A stretch of DNA of 64,000 nucleotides from Metallyticus violacea (lineage: Eukaryota; Arthropoda; Insecta; Mantodea; Metallyticidae), in contig CM060831.1 of NCBI GenBank assembly GCA_030762175.1, positions 72,645,501 through 72,709,500 of the forward strand, given 5' to 3'. How positions within the stretch are numbered: the first letter of the stretch is position 1; each line of letters begins with the position of its first letter. The notes beneath the pieces are model-generated. The model ran no database searches, was not told the origin of the DNA, and saw nothing but the letters and a program-made list of their open reading frames with translations. Position numbers and translations under genes: made by a program. Shown in pieces: positions 38,870-51,481 of the stretch.

Positions 38870-41820
38870 GAGGGTATATCAAATCCCATCTTCAGCAATT
38901 TTATTTATATACTTTTAGAAATCCTTGATTTCCGATTTTTGAATTTCTTTATTCTCAGTAATGCTGAAATTAAAACCAATTTTTATGTGTATCTCTTGCA
39001 AACATGGACCCAAAAGGTATCAACGACTAAAGTTTAATGCTTAATAACAGGAAAGTGGGATTCGATCATCTCATTTGCCTTTAGCATGTCTTATATTGTA
39101 AACTGTGTTCACAATAGTACATTTAAAAACTTTTTGTGACTGTTTTAATGATCTTGCATTCAAACCAAATGTATTCTGTATCTTGTTATTTACTTCTTAA
39201 ACCATCTATCCAGTCTTATTTGAAAAAATAACTTTACTTTCTTCTCAAATTGTTAACCTCTGGAAGATATAGTTTTTGTTCAATTTGCGTTATTTACTTC
39301 TTGTTTAGAATCATCTTTGTACATTACAATAAATAGACTACATATTGGTAAATTAATGACAATTTTGTTTTGCTTCAAAAATGCATCTCTATTTGGATTA
39401 TGCTCCTTTGGTATTCGCATAAAAATACTTTTTCTGCAAAAACTGTGGAATTTTTTGGCTAATATCAAAGATAGTAATGATCGAACAATATGATCAAAAA
39501 TATACCAGAAAGGTTATAAAAAGATGAAAAAAGAAAATTTCGTTTACAACAACCATCTATCACCAAACTTTTCCGTAAAATTATAACAAAAAATCAGATT
39601 CAACTGTTTTGCTTTGAAAATCTGAGCTTAAGCTACATGATTAACATTTCATATGTTTTGGTGTCTCAGTTATGGCATGTGCTTTGATATAAAAAAATTA
39701 TCTTAGTTATACTTTAAAGCACTTGCAATTAAGACAAATGTGTTACATTTTTAAAATGTTTACTTTTTAACTGTCAAAAAACTTCAGCAATCATTTACCT
39801 TTTAATTTTTATTTTAATTATTAAGAAATTTCTTTTATTTTAAGTGATTTAAATTTTATTTGATGTATAATATGCTTTTTATATTCGGTTTTAATACCAT
39901 GAAGATGAAATATGCGTCAGTTATAATTTTGCAGTTTATTTTTCGTAGCGTTAGATTTCATGAACCAGAGTTACTGTTATGGAACAAAATTCCTATTGCA
40001 GCTTTTCGAGCGTAGCATTCGAAACGATTCGAGTCACGTCACCATGAAAACTACAGATTTTTATGAAACCGTCATGCTTTGCACAAATTGGGAATATCGA
40101 TTGACACATTAATATATAATATACTCTCTCTGTATCGCCAACTCTTGGGAGTTAAAATCTTTTTTTAAAAATAATTAGTTAGATAGTTGTAAGTTTGTAT
40201 AGAAAGCAACCTAGCATTTCTAAAGCAATACAGTGCAAGAAAAAAGTTCTTTGGAGAAACCTGAAAATTGTTGAGAAAAGTGTGCACTTGATATTGCACT
40301 GTCTGGAACATAATCCACCTGATAACTCAATGGTTTCCAAGGAACTCTGTGATAATGCAACATTGCTCAATGGTCTATGGGCGGAAGTTTAGTATGCCAA
40401 CTTGCCCTTGTGGGATAAAGCAGCTCTCATTTCATTCGGAGAGAAGGAAAAGAGGGCATGTTTCATGTAGAGGAAGATATGTCAACGATAATAAAGAAAG
40501 TAAATTTGGTTATGAAATTGTTTCGCACATTAAGGAAGTGTTTTTAACAGGAACATTTCCCCTTAATTTTGCTTTAAGTGATCATAACATATGGAAACAA
40601 GTTTGGCAACAACAGCGTTAGTTAAAAAAAATAAGGTTGGTATTAATGCTTATATAACTCACAATGTCAAATATGTTTTTCTGAAATTCAGTAACAAATT
40701 TTCTTTTCTTCAGAATGATAAAATATCGCACATAATTCGATTTTCTCCCAAATTCTATTTCTTCGAAATGATGGATAAGCAATAAAATGAATAAACCGGG
40801 GTGGTTTTAGCATTCAAAATAATATTCTATGCCAATTACCGCTGAAATCGTAAAAAGTTATCAATATAGCATTCCTACAATCCCTTCATATAACACTCTA
40901 TCTTTTGTAGAGCACAATTTAGTGTTTATTCAATGACAACGTCTATATTTCTATCTTTTGTCAAGATTATCTTTCCTAATGTTGCGGCGATAGCTGTTCT
41001 AGATGGAAGATTTTTTGTTTTTGCCATTCCCTAAGACAATCCGATACCTCTTATATGATCTAATATCTGATTGTTCCCCATCGATACTGTAGGATTTACA
41101 TAGGAATTCTTGATTATATTCATTTTATGATGATTTATATAATTTCCATGTTTAATTACTCCATATGCTCTAATACAGAACTTATCTTTGGTTCTTGTAA
41201 TACATCATCCAATTATTTGATGACCGAGTGACGGCAGCTGCATGAGTAGGGGCGAGCGAGATTTACCGAAATGATACGTTGGCCGTGAGTCTCACACCAC
41301 TCGTTCAGCGTCGTTAGAATGGTAAAAAAAAATACACTTCTATCCCTTGAGTAAAGTCTGCAAAGTACAATAAATAACAAATAGGCCTCATTATCTATTC
41401 TACAAGTAGTGTTTATGGATGCATCTTATGTCCATCCTTACCGAATCAGCTCGTGCCTTCAGGGGAATATTTGAAAAGAAACTACTAGGTAATCGAGTTT
41501 AAAGTTGTTAAACACAAACTATACTATCCACACGTTTTATTTGAGCTGAATAATAATATGCGTTAAAATTAATTTAATTTCTTAAAAATAATTAAGATAA
41601 TTTCACAATCAGATGCCAGAAATGTGTGAACAATGAAGTCAGTAATTCCAGCTAATGGGTTAAATAAATGCACTAGAACTTATTATTCTGCTACTCTAAT
41701 GTTTCTACTTCCAACTTTTGTGTTATCCTACCCGACCGCCCCTACTCTAGTTTAGCCGACTAACCTTGACCGATGACAAATCCTGAATTAAGGGTTTGCA
41801 CAATACAATTACACACTGAT
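38870..41820. other. AT-rich sequence with one unassigned open cluster
   Basis: 40195-40785 has three overlapping plus frames (65, 90 and 64 codons) with mixed amino-acid composition, e.g. NLKIVEKSVHLILHCLEHNP. This might be a retrocopy or an unknown element protein broken by frameshifts, but I know no matching family. The rest is very AT-rich; a GC-richer patch at 41221-41330 is unassigned. Confidence 0.4.
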
Positions 41821-41825
41821 AGAAA

Positions 41826-42370
41826 CCAGTCGTCAAGGCTGTATAATGCATGTTCGGGTTGTAGCTTGTAGTTATTTTGAGAGAGGTTGTGTCGGCAAGT
41901 GGTTGTGCACTTCTGCGTTACCTTGTGCTTTCATTGCATGTAATTTGTATGCTAATTTTTCTTCATTGCTTATAGTTAATATAGTCTTGAAGAACGAACT
42001 TACAATTCAATGTAGGATACATAGGTGAAAGTGGTAAAGTGATTTGCAATAACATCGACTAGCAATCGTGTTTCTGAGGAAAAAACTGTTCTCCAACTTG
42101 TTTAAAAGTTGCGAGAAACAGGATCTCTGACGCCAGGAAACGTGTTCAAAACTGCTGTATTCTTATGGATGCAAAGTTAAATAAATAAAGGAATTTTCTA
42201 CGCACAGGACGGCAATGTGTTGCCACTGAGGGACATCATCTGTTATAACAAAAGTTAGTGCATATTGTTATCGTTATTTATGTTTTCATTAAAATTATAA
42301 ATACTAAGATAAAATACTACCTTTTTGTGTTGCTCCTTTTTTCCGATTGCGGCGAATGCAATTCCCAATA
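41826..42370 (+). repeat. Unnamed dispersed repeat F, copy 1
   Basis: Shares ordered words with copies at 43.15 and 45.2 kb: CGTCAAGGCTGTATAATGCA, CTTGTGCTTTCATTGCATGT, AGCAATCGTGTTTCTGAGG, GGCAATGTGTTGCCACTGAG and GGGACATCATC. One frame contains VLQLV, then LRETGSLT, reminiscent of the helix-turn-helix region of insect transposase-like proteins, but stops and frame changes are frequent. No terminal repeats are defined. A short sequence just upstream (41725-41790) recurs inverted at 5640-5710. Confidence 0.6.
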
Positions 42371-42814
42371 GATATCCTACTATCCTATTATTCTGATGGT
42401 CAAATATCGTCTTAAAATTATCATTAGATGAATTTAATTACAATTTTTATTATTTGCAGCTACTTCTGTTCTAATATGAAATGCATCAAAGAAGTTCAGC
42501 ATATTTTTGTTGCAGAATTAAGAGCAATGATTAGGCACATTTAAGTACTCGACTGGAATTTTGTTTCATCACGTTTTATTAAAATTACGCAGTCTTTCAA
42601 ATGAAACAGTTTGATCTATACAACGGAAAATACTTCAATATTAACGATATGCTACATTTATTTAGAATTGCTGAGTAGTGCTTATTAGGGACCTAATGTT
42701 ACCTCCAATCAAGGAGATGTGTGTTAAAGTAGAAGAACGTTTGGATCAGTTGATGCGGAATATGAAAACTTCCCTGCCATTTGAACCGCTGCGCATACAA
42801 TGAGTCGTTATTTG

Positions 42815-43020
42815 ACTTATTTATGGACTTTTTTAACATCTTAGCGCATCAGCGGTCCATTTAATTCAGGACGTGAAACGGCCAATAAATTTTGCTCAGA
42901 GGACTCTTCTTTCAGGCTTGAGGTTCTTTTACGTGTCATAAATCTATGACAGAAAACCACGGCTTTGTTTCCCTTCCGAAGAAAGCCATAGTTACCATTT
43001 TTACGGCCGAAAAAATCCTA
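42815..43020 (-). repeat. SINE family A copy, head missing
   Basis: On the minus strand it shows the family A body in order: AGGATTTTTTCGGCCG, CTATGGCTTTCTTCGGAAGG, AAAGCCGTGG, AAAAGAACCTCAAGCCTGAA, CCTCTGAGCAAAATTTATTG, GGCCGTTTCACG, and the tail TCCATAAATAAG. The tRNA-like head is lost. Confidence 0.85.
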
Positions 43021-43146
43021 ATTATGAAAGAAAATGTGGCCAAAGCACAGGCATAATCTACTCAAATCCTCAGAGAAAAAGTGTCCTCTTATTAGAGTTG
43101 AAAAACTATAGTGATATATCATTAGAGACCGACAGAACACTATCGG

Positions 43147-43775
43147 GAGAAGTCAGAGATCAAGGCTGTATTGCTCGCATTCGTTTGAGAATGACCCTAT
43201 CAGCGAGCGGTTGTATGCTTGTGTGTTACTCGATGTTTTCATTGTGTGTAAATTGTGTGCTGATTATTCCTCGTTAGTTATGCCATAAAATAAATGCACA
43301 TAACCTCAAAGAACGAATATTTATGGAGAATACCGTGAAAATTGATTCTTGCAGTCAAGTGGTAAGCGATTGGCATGAAAATATCCTGGCAATCGTGTTC
43401 TATATAGAGAAACTGTTCGCCAACTTTTTAATAAGTTACGAGATACTTACTCTCTCAATATCAAGAAACGTACTCCGAACCGCCATATCCTACGGAAGAA
43501 AAGTTAAATAAAATACAAGAATTTCTTACGCAGATGCCGGCAATGTATTACCAATGAGGGGCATCATTTTCACCATCTCTTATAACACCGGTTAGTGCTT
43601 ATCATCATCGTTTTTAAATACTGTATCATTTTATGCTTTCAGTAAAAATAAAAATACTAATTTTGCTCACGGTTAATCGATATCTCTTTTTTAGTTTACG
43701 ACTGCACTCCCGAACCTAGTAAGCAGCTGGCGGCTCGTAAATCAATTAACCACACTGTGTATTCCCAATTAAATA
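43147..43775 (+). repeat. Unnamed dispersed repeat F, copy 2
   Basis: Matches copy 1 and copy 3 in order. The best-preserved block is around 43530-43600: CAGATGCCGGCAATGTATTA, CCAATGAGGGGCATCATTTT, CTCTTATAAC. It has a 62-codon open frame at 43323-43511 with no recognised motif. Confidence 0.6.
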
Positions 43776-43779
43776 TAAC

Positions 43780-45200
43780 AGCAATTTAGGAATGCAAAAT
43801 TACCGTATATCTTAGAGAAAAAAAATATTGGAAATCAAAACAAAGGGCAGTTTTATAACTTTGCATTAATGGCCTTCACATAAATAAATCTGATTAATTT
43901 GTGAACATAATGGGGTTTTTATCTTACGTTACATGTTGGGTTAAAAAAGGAATTTTAAGAAAATTCCTGAATTTTTAATAACTAAACAGGAAAAAACTTT
44001 TGATGTATCTTCATTTATAGCGCGTATACTTTTTTTCTTATCAGAGCATGGAACCGTTTTGCAAAGTATACGGCTAAAGAAAAGTTATTCCTTCCCAGTA
44101 AAAGCAACCTATATATAAAAATAAAAAACAATCTTGTTATTTTTCCCCCTCATCCCTTGTAGCAGTTATTTTCGTTCTCATCGAAAATTGCCTCTTACAC
44201 GAGGAAGTTCACCAAACTGGCAACAGCGTATTGTAGCAAAGTGTTACCGCTGCTTTTCTTGAGCGGCCGTCAGTTTCATACCAACACGCTCGATCATTAT
44301 TGGTTCCTTGCAGTGTTTGATATTTTGTTTCAAACTCCAGTACAACTTTTAACGCCATATCTGTCCCTAAGAAAGATTTATGTAATGGGGGAAATTTCGT
44401 TAATAACACCCTACAATTAAGGAAACAAGGTTTAACTTTTATGACCAAGAGAGACGAGGGTAGTTTGAGGACAATTATAATAATAGCAACAACAATATAA
44501 AGGGTCATCAATCAATTGTTTTTACGATGCTGTTTTTACGCCCCCCTAGGGAATGTAGATACCCAGCCCTTTGTTTTGGAGAGAGCAATTAAGTTTACTT
44601 CTCGAGCACGCGACTTTGTGTGTATATATGTCTTGATTGTACCGCTATTTACGAGAGAGAACAAGAAACCTAACTTTGCCCGTCGTCCAGGGGAATTACG
44701 ATTCTGTATCAAACTAAGTTTAGAAATGTGAAACTTTAAGGTCTGCTCTGTTAACAGTAGTAGCTGCGAGCTATATTTCGTTAATATAAGCATGTTTTGG
44801 GAAACAAAAGTTTCGTTGTCAAAAATTCGACAAATTTAAATAGTATACGCACAAAAATTATTACATTTAAATATTTTAAATATTACTTACACACTAGTAA
44901 ATAATTTTAAACAATTATCACTCAAAACGAAGCCTTTGAACAGTTTTTATAATTTAAAAATAAGTAATTATTTTAAACAATTACAAACAGATATGTAACG
45001 CCAATGCTCTCGTATAGAAGTAGCTTTATGGGTGCAAAAATGATTATTTTCAATTGGCGTTTCATAGAAAACTTTTTATTTTAACTTTCCGACTTCTATA
45101 TAAGAATAAGATTTCGATTATTTATAGTATAAGGTACATTAAGTTATGCAATTTTTAAATTGTGTATACAATTGCGTACTGACAGAGTGCGGCTGCATAC
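43780..45200. other. Spacer between repeat F copies
   Basis: Partly AT-rich. Two less AT-rich patches at 44210-44510 and 44520-44740 carry overlapping short frames on both strands, none recognised. Confidence 0.45.
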
Positions 45201-45204
45201 TTGG

Positions 45205-45985
45205 AGAAGCTAGTCATCAAGAGCATAAAGGCATGTGCAAGTAGCAGCTTGTAATTTTGAGTGAAGCTTTGCCAGCGATCGTGCGTTACTCGGTTCTTTT
45301 ATTGTGTGCTAATGTTTTCATTAGTTATGCCGCTATAGACACAGTCATGAAGAACAAAATTTTATGCATTAATTTTCATAGAGAAGTAGTAAGGCTGTAA
45401 CAAGAAAATAGCCTGACAATTCTGTTTCTGGTTCAACTTAAAAAGTTACGCGAGAAAGATGAGAACATGTTCCGAACTTTCGTATTTTCAAGGAATAACA
45501 GATGAAATACAAAACTTTGCTACACAGATGCTAGCAATTTATTACCGCTGAGGGGCATCATTTTCAACATCTCTTATAACTACGGAACGAAGTCTTGATA
45601 TCCATACATTGGTAGATGCAGAGTACGGGCTGTAGGATGCCGTTAGTTGTTTGCTGGTGTACCTACAGATAAATAGGTAGATAGAAAGTGGAAGTCATCA
45701 AGTGAAGGGAACTCTTAAGTTGACGCTAAAAACGCGGTATGTGTAGCACCTCATACATTCGGTGTCCGAAATTGCATCCCTACTTCACATTAGTAGTTTA
45801 ATGCTTATTTTATCAATTTTAAATAGTGTCATCTATGCTTTCAATAAAAAAAAATACTGAAATAAAAATATAGACTTTACATGCAGCCATTCTATCTCCA
45901 CTTTTTCCGGTGGTAGCAGTTGCATTTCCCCAGTAAGCGACCGCGCTCAGATGGCCCATATCTCAAATAACCTCACTGTACAACT
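45205..45985 (+). repeat. Unnamed dispersed repeat F, copy 3, with internal insertion
   Basis: Follows copies 1 and 2 through TACCGCTGAGGGGCATCATT and CTCTTATAAC (to about 45592). About 190 bases absent from copy 2 come next (45595-45790). The match then resumes at TTAATGCTTATTTTATCA. The distal end, CCCCAGTAAGCGACCGCGCT then CAGATGGCCCATATCTCAAA, recurs inverted at 48486-48600. Confidence 0.6.
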
Positions 45986-46071
45986 ACAAATGCTCCATAA
46001 AGTGAAAAAAAAATCTTAGTATTTCGGAAATATTTGTTAATATTTAAGATAAAATGAAAATATATTAATTT

Positions 46072-46092
46072 TAATAATAATAATAATAATAA
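46072..46092 (+). repeat. Short (TAA)n microsatellite
   Basis: Twenty-one bases of TAA repeat. Confidence 0.85.
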
Positions 46093-46460
46093 CAATATTG
46101 TGATATACAGACTGACTGCTATCAGCGCCGTAAATAAACTTGGTAAGAAAAAAAAACACACACACAGGCTTAAAGCGGATGCAAAACTTATTGTATATGA
46201 GTGAAAGTGGAATATACTTCAGGCTGCGTCCAATCATGTCTAATTTTCATAAATGATGTTTATTTATATTTTATATTTATTTATAATATTTTAAAAATTA
46301 ATCCTTTTATAGTTATTTTATTTTATTTATTTTTCGTATTTTATTTTTAATATGTATTATATATTAAATATTATAGCTTATGTGAAATATCTAATCTAAT
46401 ATCTGGTAGTAAATTCAACAGACCTATTATAAAAACAGTGGACCAGTGCGTCTGATAAAG

Positions 46461-46675
46461 TTGTATTGTATTGTATTGTATTGTATTGTATTGTATTGGT
46501 GTCTCTGTATTAACTACACTGGTACTACCACTACCAGACACTCATCTTTTCAAGGTAAGGGAAAATTCGGAAAAAAAAAAAATCGAACCTAACCGAGTCG
46601 ATTGATTTTATGGAATTCGAACCCAGGATTTATAATAGCTATGCTGACCACAAGATCACTGAGCTGATCTAATTA
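46461..46675 (-). repeat. SINE family C copy with (ATACA)n tail
   Basis: On the minus strand a tRNA-like head begins near 46672 (TTAGATCAGCTCAGTGATCT, TGTGGTCAGCATAGC, then B box CCTGGGTTCGAATTCC). A short body with a T12 run and GTGGTAGTACCAGTGTAG follows. It ends in ACACCAATACAATACAATAC..., i.e. 7.6 units of a pentanucleotide (TTGTA on the plus strand, 46461-46498). Head, body and repeat tail in that order support a retroposed unit whose 3' end is a pentanucleotide microsatellite. No target-site duplication was identified. Confidence 0.65.
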
Positions 46676-46679
46676 TGAT

Positions 46680-48485
46680 TTCGAATTCGCTCAAAAGGCA
46701 CGCATATTATAAGCAATGTAGATGAATACTCAATTTGATTTCTCTAGTGCGATGTCTTCTTCTTTCTAAACATTTGGGGCAGTTGTGAAGTTCTCATCCA
46801 TTTCATAATTTCTATCATCAATACTGAGTTACGCTGTTCTAATGGTTCTAATACCTGAGAGAAGATAGTGACCTGTTTACAGCCACTTTGTACTGCTTTT
46901 ATCAACCCTACCCGGAACATTTTATTAGATGAAACTCCCTAGGAATTCATTTGAATGGGAAAAATAAGCACATTTTTACAAGCTGCGGATATGATTCAGG
47001 AATGATAAAACTCTTCTGCCACCATTGAGAAAAAGTCTCCTACTAGGGAAAATTGATGTACGTTACAGAAAAAGAAAAAAATCTGGAACAGCTCCCAAGT
47101 CCTCAAAGGTATAGCTTCTCGCTCTTATTAGTCTTTTACTTTGCCCACGACGTTTTCAAAGGCTTATGGATTTACTTGCTGCTCTGGTGAAATTAATCTT
47201 TATAGGTGATTATACCGTACATCAGTATAGCCTCTGGTTAAATGAAGCGGGTAAAGGAAAAAAAAAAAAAAAACCCACAGAAAAGAACATAAGGCTGTAT
47301 CAGAAGCCTTTAGAGGGAATAATAATAATAATTAAGCTTCCCTTTAAATTAAGAAAATTAACTGAGAAAGCAACACAAACTCAAGGGAAGATAAGAGAAT
47401 GTAACGATGTAGCATTTTCAGACAACAAATATTTTAATTAGTTTTTGTTGTTATAATTGTTTCACTCTTTTTTCCATATAGTCTGCAAGGATATAGCCTT
47501 TAACACTGCCTCTGATATTCTTATTTTGTTCCAAGATCATTATTTCTTCATTTTGTTTATTTGTTTGCTAGATAATGGAAAGAACTCACCACAGGGCATG
47601 AACCATCCTTTCTGTTTATGCAGACCGCTTCCTTATTGTTGTTGTAATACGTAATTACTTGCCTCTAATTATTTCCTCCATCTTCTATACTTATTCCTTC
47701 ATTCATTAATTTCCTGATGGTGTAGGTGAACCTTGTTTTTCAAACGTGAGGTGAAACCAAATAAAAGAAGCTAGTGGAAGAGAAACGTAAGAATAATAAT
47801 GCTGAGGACCTAAGAACTTTATAAAGAAAAGATGGGAGGAAGAAAAACAAAAGAGGGGGTGTTTTCATTAGGAAAGGAGCCTATTCATAACAGCTGGTGG
47901 CCATTAAAATGTATAACGTACATAACACACTGACTCTAGAATAAAACTCGAGGAATTATCATTGTTTTTATTTAGGTCCGCGTTCCGGCTCACCGGGTCC
48001 TGTCCAATTAATGTGTTCTTCCTTTGCTTTACTTCTTCTTCCTTCTCCTCTCTCCTTTCTACCTCATTCACGATCCTATACACGGAGAAGCAGTTGAAGA
48101 CCTACTTGGATATTGTTTACTGCTTAACCAAACGATGCAATAAAGGGTTATTATTTTACATGCCTTATGCAGTGCACTCTTAGACATTATGTAAATGTAT
48201 TTGAAGTTTACATCAAATACATGTCGCTCCCTAGCACTATCGTCCCTACTAAACCCTCCAAGGATTAAGGAACTTTTCCAGTCTTTGATTTTGGAGCTAT
48301 TTGAAAGTAGCGAACCCAATCTGGCGAACTGAGATTGAGATTGTCTGAAGTACTATTAAGCTGACCCCTCTGTAGCGTTACCTGACCTTGGTTCTTCAGA
48401 ATTGAATCTCTATTTACATGAACAGTTTATAAATAAATATGTTGTCTTTAGGTCTACGCAGTTGATGCTGTTATAAATGCTTTCC
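46680..48485. other. Spacer, no gene seen
   Basis: Includes a poly-A run at 47259-47274. The pyrimidine-rich 47995-48065 segment and the short frames at 47166-47654 are unassigned. Confidence 0.5.
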
Positions 48486-48600
48486 GGAAATATTTTAAAT
48501 GAGATTATTTGAGCTATGGGCTGCCTGAGCGCGGCTACTTACTGGGAAAATGCCACCGCCCTAACCCGAAAAGGAAGATAAGGTAGCCGCGCATAAAGTT
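48486..48600 (-). repeat. Repeat F fragment (distal end), inverted
   Basis: On the minus strand it reads CATTTTCCCAGTAAGTAGCC then GCGCTCAGGCAGCCCATAGC and TCAAATAATCTCATT, matching the distal end of repeat F copy 3 (CATTTCCCCAGTAAGCGACC, GCGCTCAGATGGCCCATATC, TCAAATAACCTCACT). Confidence 0.65.
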
Positions 48601-48604
48601 GGCA

Positions 48605-49065
48605 TTATATTTCCGTATTTATATTATTATTGAAAACATAAAATAATATTGTATTTAAAATAGTATTAACCCATGTTTTAAAATATACTGAAAATTGTCA
48701 TACCTGAGCAGCGTTTTATAAGAAATACTTTTTTATAATTAAGAAGTTATCCTATACAACACAGTACTTAAATTTTGTAAGATATTCTACATTACATACA
48801 TACCAAATAGAAGATTTCAAGTAATCGCCACTGCAGATATATGGCATGCTCTCCTATTACCTTCCGTGAAAAGTATTAATGTACATGGGCAACAATGAGC
48901 AGCAAACAAATAATTCTCTACCCTTACTTTTGTTCAAAATATGGAACTCTTTCTCAAATAGCAAAACATGAACTATTATAATGTATTACTATTCGAAATT
49001 ACAGCCCTTTTCATGGTATATCTTAAATATACAGCGTGTTTAAAAGACACAAGGCATAATTTACG
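48605..49065. other. AT-rich spacer
   Basis: No recognisable feature. Confidence 0.55.
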
Positions 49066-49069
49066 GGTT

Positions 49070-49325
49070 TTTAAAGTGTTTAACGCCCGTTGTAACTATT
49101 GAGGCATCACAGGCAGTGGGTACTGATGATACATGCGATGAAATGATAAACTGCCAAAGGGTCTTTTTTACAAGAAGAAAGCATCCCAGGCCTAAGTTTA
49201 GTGTACTTCCCCGGCATTTGCCATTTATGAGGTCTGAGGAAAATCTGGAAAAATCTCAGTCAGGGAGGACGGTCGCTGTGGGAATCGAACCTCAGAATTG
49301 ACGCTCACGAGTCAACTCCTGAGAC
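49070..49325 (-). repeat. SINE family B copy
   Basis: Plus-strand words in order: GTTTAACGCCCGTTG, GATGATACATGCGATGAAAT, AGGCCTAAGTTTAGTGTAC, GGCATTTGCCATTTATGAGG, CTCAGTCAGGGAGGACGGTC, GGGAATCGAACCTCAG and GCTCACGAGTC. The A-box part of the tRNA-like head is eroded. Confidence 0.85.
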
Positions 49326-49329
49326 AATC

Positions 49330-50250
49330 ATTGTCTAACATCGATCCCAGGCCCTCTTAGAAATAATATTTATATATAATATACTCACCAAAAGGGTCGT
49401 AGACTTATGGTTCACACATGTTTCAAGTATGTGAAAGAAGACAAAATACCATTGAAAGGGAATATTTTTCCGAAAAGACACGCATTGTAACCTTTTAGGC
49501 TAAGAGAGTCTCTTTGTAATGTTACTTCAGGTCAACTAGAACTTGAAAAACAATCGGATATTGAACAAAACACGATCTCAGGAATTTGGAAAGGACGAGT
49601 AATTTTTTGTTAACAGTGTAAGGAAAACTCAGGCAATAAATATCAGATGTGATCATAAAACTCTGTTGCGACTCTCTTTTAAAATATTATTTATGTCAAG
49701 AGTGTAAGACAATATTTTGCTGTGGGTGGACCCGAATAAAATCTTAGAAGATAGCCTATGAGAATTAAACGATAATAAATCACCATAAAGGCCACCATTA
49801 GGAAGATAGGTGTAGAAAGAGCAAATCACGTGACATTTGGAAAACCATACTGAATATATTAGCATCTAGACCAACGGACGGACGAATTAATAAAAGTAGT
49901 TGTAATGGACTTATTACTTGTTATTTATTTTGTCACTTGGTGCTGAAGTGAAAGGGAGAAGTGTTAGAAAAAAAGTAAAAGTGATAATAAACTGTGAAAG
50001 TTGGAAATTTGAGTGTTATATTTTTGTTTGTTTATCATCTCTTTCCCCTGTGATAGTGCATCACAAAAATGTTCAGCTAATAAATTGAGCTTATAGCCCA
50101 GGAAGAAACATTACTATATCGTGGTACTGAATGGAGGTTCGACCAATTACCCCTGAGATGCCAATCCGTTTATAAAACTCGATCACCTCCTTATCCACAA
50201 CGAATCCAAAACCTATCACAACCTAAAAAATAAATAAATATACATAAATA
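49330..50250. other. Spacer, no gene seen
   Basis: Moderately AT-rich. Nothing recognised. Confidence 0.5.
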
Positions 50251-50290
50251 CCGCTGCGCGCCTTAACGACCTCGGCCGCCCGTGGCGGTG
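50251..50290 (-). repeat. SINE family B head fragment
   Basis: Only the first 40 bases of the family remain. On the minus strand they read ACCGCCACGGGCGGCCGAGG, then TCGTTAAGGCGCGCAGCGG. The remainder of the SINE is absent. Confidence 0.8.
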
Positions 50291-50294
50291 TGAT

Positions 50295-51480
50295 TTTTCG
50301 TTAATATATTGTTTTGCTTAATTGCTGAAGGTTTACCAGAGAATCGACAAAATGAGTTAAATCTTGCCGTTATGGAAACCAGATCTCCACCTACACACCA
50401 CGCATGAAGGCTGAAATGAACAGAAGCGTTACCATGCATGGAGCTCATTAATAATAATCAGTAGCCCTCAACGAAGAAATCGCATTTTGTTAGCTCAGTA
50501 GGGATGACCTTATTTACATCAAGTTTGCCGAAACATATAGCTGCATAAAGTTTGCAGTGTTTTAGCATGAAATAAGGACTTATATTTTTAGATTACTTAA
50601 GTGGAAAGTAAGCATACTGATTATTGAAAGGTTTTTTACAAATAGTATGTAGCACAGAAAACATACATTAATGTAAGCACTTCTAATTTTAAAATTAGAT
50701 TTACCAATTCATCTTGTGATATTTCATATAAATAACAAAACTTTTATACAAAACTAAGACTTCATAATGATAGGGGTACATAAAAATACATTTAAATACG
50801 TCCAGTAAAAATATTTATTTCGTTCCAAAAAGGAGTTCATTTGGAACACAATTTAATATATTACTTCTGTTTCAAATAACCTAAATGCATTATCTGGCTA
50901 CAATAAAATTTTAAAAACTATTCTTAATAAAACATCTGTATAAAAAGGTTTCTTATTTTGTTAGCATGTAATTCTTTCATTTAATAACATGTTTGGTATT
51001 AATATTATTATATCAAAACACATGTAAAAGATTTAATCTTGATAATAACTACATTATGATGTATTATTGGTTACGATTATTAAACTTATATATCGTTTAA
51101 TTTCTGCGCACACACATACAAATAGTAGCTTAAGTATATATACATACACACATTTCACAGAAAACTTATGAAAGGGTTAAATGTATATTGGTCCTACGAA
51201 CGCAAATCATCGACGTCTTCTAAAACGACAGAAATGAAACAAAATACCTTTAAGATCCATGTCCTTTAACTTAAAATAAAACACCCTACAATATCTTGAT
51301 ATGACAATGAAATGGTTTGCTCGCTTGTGAGAGGAAGTTCGTAAAACAAAACTCTTGTTATTTATTAGATCACATTATAGATGTATTACATTCTTCCAGA
51401 CTATCAAAGATTGGGTATTATAAATGCTGCATATCCAATGAAAATGTCTTGCATGTTTCCGAACTGAAGGGGAGGACAGA
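50295..51480. other. AT-rich sequence, no gene seen
   Basis: No recognisable feature. Confidence 0.55.
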
Positions 51481-51481
51481 A

